Assembly: GCA_020829485.1 (NCBI GenBank)
Contig: JAIVFU010000193.1
Span: 1 to 9,916, forward strand
Direction: 5' to 3'
DNA length: 9,916 nt
Origin: Nostoc sp. CHAB 5834
GTDB taxonomy: Bacteria > Cyanobacteriota > Cyanobacteriia > Cyanobacteriales > Nostocaceae
The notes below the pieces were generated by a model. The model did no database searches. It saw only the letters and a list, made by a program, of their open reading frames with translations, and had not been told where the DNA came from. The position numbers were made by a program, and so were the translations under genes. This document shows, in pieces, positions 7,173-9,916 of this stretch. Position 1 is the stretch's first letter, and each line of letters opens with the position of its first letter.

Positions 7173-8381
7173 TCAGCCAGGGTGGTTGAACACTTGTCGC
7201 AGGTACGCCAAGAAGGTCTGGTCTTCACACAGCGTCTTGCCGGGAGAGTCCGAGAGCTTCGCCACAGGCTGGCCATTGCAATCGACAAGCTTCATGACGA
7301 TGTTCAGCGGACTGAGCCCTACGTCGTTGGAGAGACTGGTACCGATGCCAAATCCCACTGGGACGCGAGAGGCAAAGTGCTTGTACAGCTCCAAGGCCTT
7401 TTCGACGGTGAGGCCATCGGAGAAAACGAGGCGCTTCGTAGCTGGGTCAATGCGCATCTGCTTGTAGTGGGCCAAGGCCTTTTCACCCCACAGCACGGGG
7501 TCTCCACTGTCGTGGCGCAAGCCGTCGAAGAGCTTGCAGAAGTATTGGTCGAAGTCCTTCAGGAAGGCGTCCATTCCAACGGTGTCGGTCAGCGCAATGC
7601 CCAGGTCGCCACGATACTCTTGAACCCATGATTCCAGGGCCTCGCGCTGGAAATATCGCAACTGCACTCCAGACGCCTGGCAGGCCTGCAGGTATTCGTG
7701 CGCCATGGTACCGATGGGGGTCAGCCCGAACTTCTTCGCGAAGTAGACATTGGAGGTGCCGCGGAAAAGACGAGGCAGCTCTTTCACCAAGGTGCCCACC
7801 ACTTCTTCATGCCATGCGCCTGAGAAGCGACGACGGATACCGAAGTCGAAGAACTCAAAGGCGAATCGCATACCCGGACCGGTGCCGTTTTGTTGGAGGG
7901 GGCGCAGCTTGATGATTTTCTCGGACAGCAGCTTGCGGCCTTCAAGGAGCGCAGCTTCCTGGTCAAACTTTCTGAAGTAGAGCTCGTTCACGATTGCCAA
8001 CACGTAGATTTCAAAGCCCATCACGTGGACCTGAGGCCCCTTGGCTTCAATTCGCAGCTCGTCGCCTTCCACCCAGGCCTTGATGAAGGCGCGCTGGAAC
8101 TTGAAGATGCGCAGGAAGGAGACAAAGTCCGGCTTGATGTACCGCAGACTGCCCAGATACTCCAGCTCGTCTTCTGTGAAGCTCAGGCGGCACAGCATGT
8201 CCAGCTGCTCGTTCAGGTCGGCTAGCAACTCAGCCAGCGGGTACTTGGGCGTGTTGCGGCAGACGAACCGGTACGTGGACTCATTGCCCGGGTAGCGGTG
8301 AAGGAACGTCTGCCACATGGTGAACTTGTACAGGTCAGTTTCAAGCAGGCTGCGAATGATGGAGGGGTTATTGGCGCTCAT
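7173..8381 (-). CDS. pncB: Nicotinate phosphoribosyltransferase
   Basis: This is a 402-residue protein, close to the roughly 400 of E. coli PncB, and looks complete. It joins nicotinate and PRPP to make nicotinate mononucleotide with ATP hydrolysis, the entry step of NAD salvage (Preiss-Handler pathway), in the cytoplasm. Recognisable segments: N-terminal LLETDLYKFTMWQ (12-24), GTMAHEY (224-230) with H228 at the position of the histidine phosphorylated in this family, FDGLRHDSGDP (285-295), a phosphate-binding region near FSDGLT (320-325) and GIGTSLSNDV (345-354), and KLSDSPGKT near the C-terminus. The ATG at 8381 follows a purine-rich but weak ribosome binding site (AGAAAG). It has its own promoter and converges on the helicase operon. 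No other NAD gene is in the window, so its presence among accessory genes is notable: it could be the host's only copy or an extra one on mobile DNA. Confidence 0.97.
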   Translation of the reverse strand: MSANNPSIIRSLLETDLYKFTMWQTFLHRYPGNESTYRFVCRNTPKYPLAELLADLNEQLDMLCRLSFTEDELEYLGSLRYIKPDFVSFLRIFKFQRAFIKAWVEGDELRIEAKGPQVHVMGFEIYVLAIVNELYFRKFDQEAALLEGRKLLSEKIIKLRPLQQNGTGPGMRFAFEFFDFGIRRRFSGAWHEEVVGTLVKELPRLFRGTSNVYFAKKFGLTPIGTMAHEYLQACQASGVQLRYFQREALESWVQEYRGDLGIALTDTVGMDAFLKDFDQYFCKLFDGLRHDSGDPVLWGEKALAHYKQMRIDPATKRLVFSDGLTVEKALELYKHFASRVPVGFGIGTSLSNDVGLSPLNIVMKLVDCNGQPVAKLSDSPGKTLCEDQTFLAYLRQVFNHPG

Positions 8382-8401
8382 TGGTTTCTTTCTGTATTCG
8401 A

Positions 8402-8437
8402 TATCTAAATTATAGCACTCTTAGGTCAGTTATGCAA
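8402..8437 (-). promoter_or_regulatory. pncB promoter with extended -10
   Basis: Read on the minus strand, a perfect TATAAT (8409-8414) is preceded by TGC, giving an extended -10 element. A -35-like TTGCAT (8432-8437) lies exactly 17 bases upstream. Transcription would start near 8402, about 20 bases before the pncB ATG. CTTAG and CTAAG flank the -35 region as a short inverted repeat that could be an operator, but no known NAD regulator site (NadR, NrtR) was recognised there. Confidence 0.8.
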
Positions 8438-8453
8438 CTAAGGTTTATACAAA

Positions 8454-8480
8454 ACAAAAAAAGCGACTCGAAAGCCGCTT
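8454..8480 (-). terminator. Rho-independent terminator of the 8497-9123 gene
   Basis: On the minus strand, AAGCG pairs with CGCTT with one internal mismatch and two further pairs closing a four-base loop (8461-8480). The stem is followed by seven U residues (A run at 8456-8462). It lies just downstream of the stop at 8497 and upstream of the pncB promoter, so the two minus-strand genes are separate units. Confidence 0.85.
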
Positions 8481-8496
8481 AAAAGAATGAGTATTG

Positions 8497-9123
8497 TTAC
8501 TTTATAGTTCGAGTCCAAGAGGGAATCGACTTCAAGTTGATAGTACCGCGAGGAGCGCTGTAGGAGTGCGGCAGAAGCACGTCATTCCACCAAACGCCGT
8601 CCAGCTCGGTGACGTCTTCGACCCAAAGTGAAATCAAGAGGTCTTTTGCGAACACGAGAGGGACTTTGAATCCAATTCGGGCCTCGCCAACGGCGGTGAA
8701 GCTCGGAACACGGATGCTTTCAATGGTGGCAGAGATTCCTTCCTCGACCATGCTTCGATGCTCGTCTTCGGCTATCTCCTCATTGGTGATGAGCAAGAAA
8801 CGGTCTTGAAGGGTTCCGCGTTCATCCTCCTCTTTGTAGGCAACCTCGTAGGCTTCGATTTCGGTCCCCAGGCCTTGTGAACACGCCCAATCGAGCATGT
8901 CGGATGCCTGGCTGTTAGAGAGCTTCAGGACGTCCAGAAAGCACCCTTGCGACTTTTCAAGGATGTGTACTGGGGCGCTCCCAAGGCGAGCAATTTTGCG
9001 CCACTCATCTGGGTGCAGGGATACGGATAGGCCGTTTCCTTCATGGCTAAAAGGTTTCGGAGACGGGGCACACGAAAGGGCTCCGACGTGAAATACACGG
9101 GAGAGTTGGATAGTGGGTTGCAT
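8497..9123 (-). CDS. Conserved-looking hypothetical protein, 208 residues
   Basis: I do not recognise the family. From the ATG at 9123 the protein has 208 residues; a GTG at 9156 would add eleven, but the ATG has AAAGGA seven bases upstream and is preferred. The N-terminal half begins FHVGAL and contains EGNGLSVSLHPDEWRKIARLG (about 28-48) and GCFLDVLKLS (60-69), which look like a compact alpha/beta fold. A strongly acidic stretch follows (EAYEVAYKEEDERG, 90-103; NEEIAEDEHR, 114-123). The C-terminal part is rich in aromatic and beta-strand-like sequence (LISLWVEDV, GVWWNDVLLP). There is no signal peptide, membrane segment or recognised catalytic motif, so it is probably cytoplasmic. It has its own terminator. 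The GLSVSLHP...W..IARLG segment reads like a conserved domain and would be the best search query. Confidence 0.75.
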   Translation of the reverse strand: MQPTIQLSRVFHVGALSCAPSPKPFSHEGNGLSVSLHPDEWRKIARLGSAPVHILEKSQGCFLDVLKLSNSQASDMLDWACSQGLGTEIEAYEVAYKEEDERGTLQDRFLLITNEEIAEDEHRSMVEEGISATIESIRVPSFTAVGEARIGFKVPLVFAKDLLISLWVEDVTELDGVWWNDVLLPHSYSAPRGTINLKSIPSWTRTIK

Positions 9124-9124
9124 T

Positions 9125-9144
9125 GAGAGGTCCTTTGTCCTCTC
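9125..9144 (-). promoter_or_regulatory. Hairpin presenting the ribosome binding site of the 8497-9123 gene
   Basis: On the minus strand, GAGAGG (9139-9144) pairs perfectly with CCTCTC (9125-9130), leaving ACAAAGGA in the loop. The AAAGGA in the loop (9131-9136) is the likely Shine-Dalgarno sequence, seven bases before the ATG at 9123. The stem ends one base from the start codon, so folding could modulate initiation; that role is inference. Confidence 0.45.
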
Positions 9145-9184
9145 CTGTATAGACACTTACCAAGTGCCTTGGCAGTCCTTTGGC

Positions 9185-9253
9185 TTTGGTTGACGGCTCC
9201 TCCTTTAGGAGAGGAAGGTCCAGGGGTACCTAGACATAGCTTAATCAACCAAA
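9185..9253. repeat. Inverted repeat framing the divergent intergenic region
   Basis: TTTGGTTGA (9185-9193) and TCAACCAAA (9245-9253) are perfect nine-base inverted repeats 51 bases apart. Inside are CTCCT (9197-9201) facing AGGAG (9207-9211) and the palindrome GGTACC (9225-9230). The whole unit could fold as a branched RNA or bind proteins as DNA. It sits between the divergent genes ending at 9123 and starting at 9267. No convincing promoter pair was found for either gene, although TTGACG at 9190-9195 overlaps the left arm. Confidence 0.5.
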
Positions 9254-9266
9254 AAATCCGTATCGA

Positions 9267-9916
9267 ATGTTTTCTCTTGTTATTGTCATAATCTCAATTG
9301 CGCTCGTCGCGGTTCTTTCCCTCGCAGTGCTCTACTACGGGGGCTCATCCTTGGGTCAAGGCGCTGCCAAGGCTAACGCTGCAAAATACATAAACCAAGG
9401 GCAGCAGCTCATGGGTGCCGCCGACTTGTACAAGTCGGATACAGGGAACTGGCCGAAAGATATTCCTACGCTGCTTGCCGGAAAATACTTAAGAAGCCTA
9501 CCCGAGGGGGGCGTCGGTCTTGGTTGGGTTATGCCAAAAGAGGGCGTTCCTACGTTTGTGCTTACGGGTGTTAGCAAAGACTCGTGTCGGACCGTCAACC
9601 AGCTTGCGCTCAACTCCGATGGAGTTCAATCCAGGCTTTCGACAACCTATGCTGCTCAGTGCTATTCACCTGAATTGGAGACATTCAAAGTCGTTGTTAC
9701 CAAGGCAGGCGATGACCTCGTGACGGGCACCTGCACGCTCGGTGGCACAGGTGCCGGATTGCCCGGCCTGGGAACTGTGGACTGCAAGCGGCCTGTGCCA
9801 TCGGACTGTGAGGACCCGAGCTGGGTGGTCAAGCCCGCCATCTGCGTCGACCCCGATGACCCGCATCCACCACCCCCACCACCCCCACCACCCCCACCAC
9901 CGCCACCCCCACCACC
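9267..9916 (+). CDS. Pilin-like, N-terminally anchored protein with six cysteines and polyproline tract (3' end outside window)
   Basis: The frame opens at the ATG at 9267 after an in-frame stop at 9237 and stays open to the window edge, at least 216 residues. Residues 3-24 form one hydrophobic helix (SLVIVIISIALVAVLSLAVL). They are followed by YYGGSSLGQGAAKANAAKYI, QGQQLMGAADLYKSDTGNWP and a globular part, a layout like type IV pilins and pilin-like proteins with an anchor helix, an alpha spine and a 'YxxDTGxWP' turn. Six cysteines (107, 132, 156, 173, 181, 193) suggest disulfides and an extracytoplasmic location. From residue 201 every codon is proline (at least 16). The usual prepilin leader ending in glycine and the glutamate at mature position 5 are absent, so processing by a PilD-type peptidase is doubtful, and no good ribosome binding site is seen. 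It may be a surface or pilus-associated protein of a conjugative or adhesion apparatus; the product is not firmly identified. Confidence 0.72.
   Translation, partial: MFSLVIVIISIALVAVLSLAVLYYGGSSLGQGAAKANAAKYINQGQQLMGAADLYKSDTGNWPKDIPTLLAGKYLRSLPEGGVGLGWVMPKEGVPTFVLTGVSKDSCRTVNQLALNSDGVQSRLSTTYAAQCYSPELETFKVVVTKAGDDLVTGTCTLGGTGAGLPGLGTVDCKRPVPSDCEDPSWVVKPAICVDPDDPHPPPPPPPPPPPPPPPP
9867..9916 (+). repeat. C-rich repeat coding for polyproline
   Basis: Tandem CCA/CCC/CCG proline codons run from 9867 to the window edge, largely as a nine-base unit CCACCACCC with one CCG variant. It is in frame with the pilin-like protein and codes for at least 16 prolines. Such tracts change length easily and depend on elongation factor P for translation. 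Confidence 0.9.

Noticed and set aside
9190..9218. Promoter with TTGACG (9190-9195) for the pilin-like gene
   Set aside because: No acceptable -10 sequence is found 16-18 bases downstream.
8925..9248. Minus-strand open frame overlapping the hypothetical gene start and the intergenic region
   Set aside because: It overlaps the better-supported 8497-9123 gene in another frame, and the composition does not look like a real protein.
9867..9916. CRISPR-like or minisatellite array
   Set aside because: The repeat is a short proline-codon repeat in frame with a coding sequence, without spacers.

Overview
The window looks like accessory DNA from a Gram-negative proteobacterium, most plausibly a beta-proteobacterium of the Burkholderiales. 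This is inferred from the style of the protein sequences, the moderately high GC and the E. coli-like promoters and terminators; it was not tested by any search. There is no rRNA, tRNA, CRISPR array or ribosomal protein operon. The mix of a TnpB transposon end, restriction/defence-type proteins, a lone NAD-salvage gene and a pilin-like gene suits a genomic island or large plasmid.

Layout, left to right. (1) Positions 1-855 hold the 3' part of an IS200/IS605-type tnpB (RuvC guide-RNA nuclease) with its catalytic triad and zinc finger intact, followed by an imperfect hairpin that overlaps the stop codon and probably belongs to the transposon right end. (2) Positions 901-1785 encode a DUF262-like protein whose normally invariant DGxQR-type motif is replaced; a strong rho-independent terminator closes the gene. 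(3) A promoter with repeated GTTTA/TAAAC half-sites and a leader of about 165 bases precede a two-gene operon: a very large SF1 (UPF1/DNA2-like) helicase carrying a C-terminal PD-(D/E)XK nuclease domain (2077-6558), then a small helical, Pro/Ala-rich protein that overlaps it by one base in a TGATG junction (6558-7118). This pair is the best candidate for a defence system in the window. (4) A terminator that can work in both directions separates it from the convergent pncB (nicotinate phosphoribosyltransferase, minus strand, 7173-8381), which has its own extended -10 promoter. (5) Upstream of pncB, on the same strand and behind its own terminator, is an unrecognised 208-residue protein (8497-9123). 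(6) A short, inverted-repeat-rich divergent region leads to a plus-strand gene (from 9267) that runs off the window. It encodes an N-terminally anchored pilin-like protein with six cysteines and the start of a long polyproline tract.

How the parts may work together: the helicase-nuclease and its small partner are almost certainly co-translated and are likely to act on DNA, possibly against phage or plasmids. The DUF262-like gene and tnpB are neighbours of the kind found in defence islands, but terminators and promoters show that they are separate transcription units. pncB and the two right-hand genes are unrelated units with no visible functional link, apart from a speculative NAD connection.
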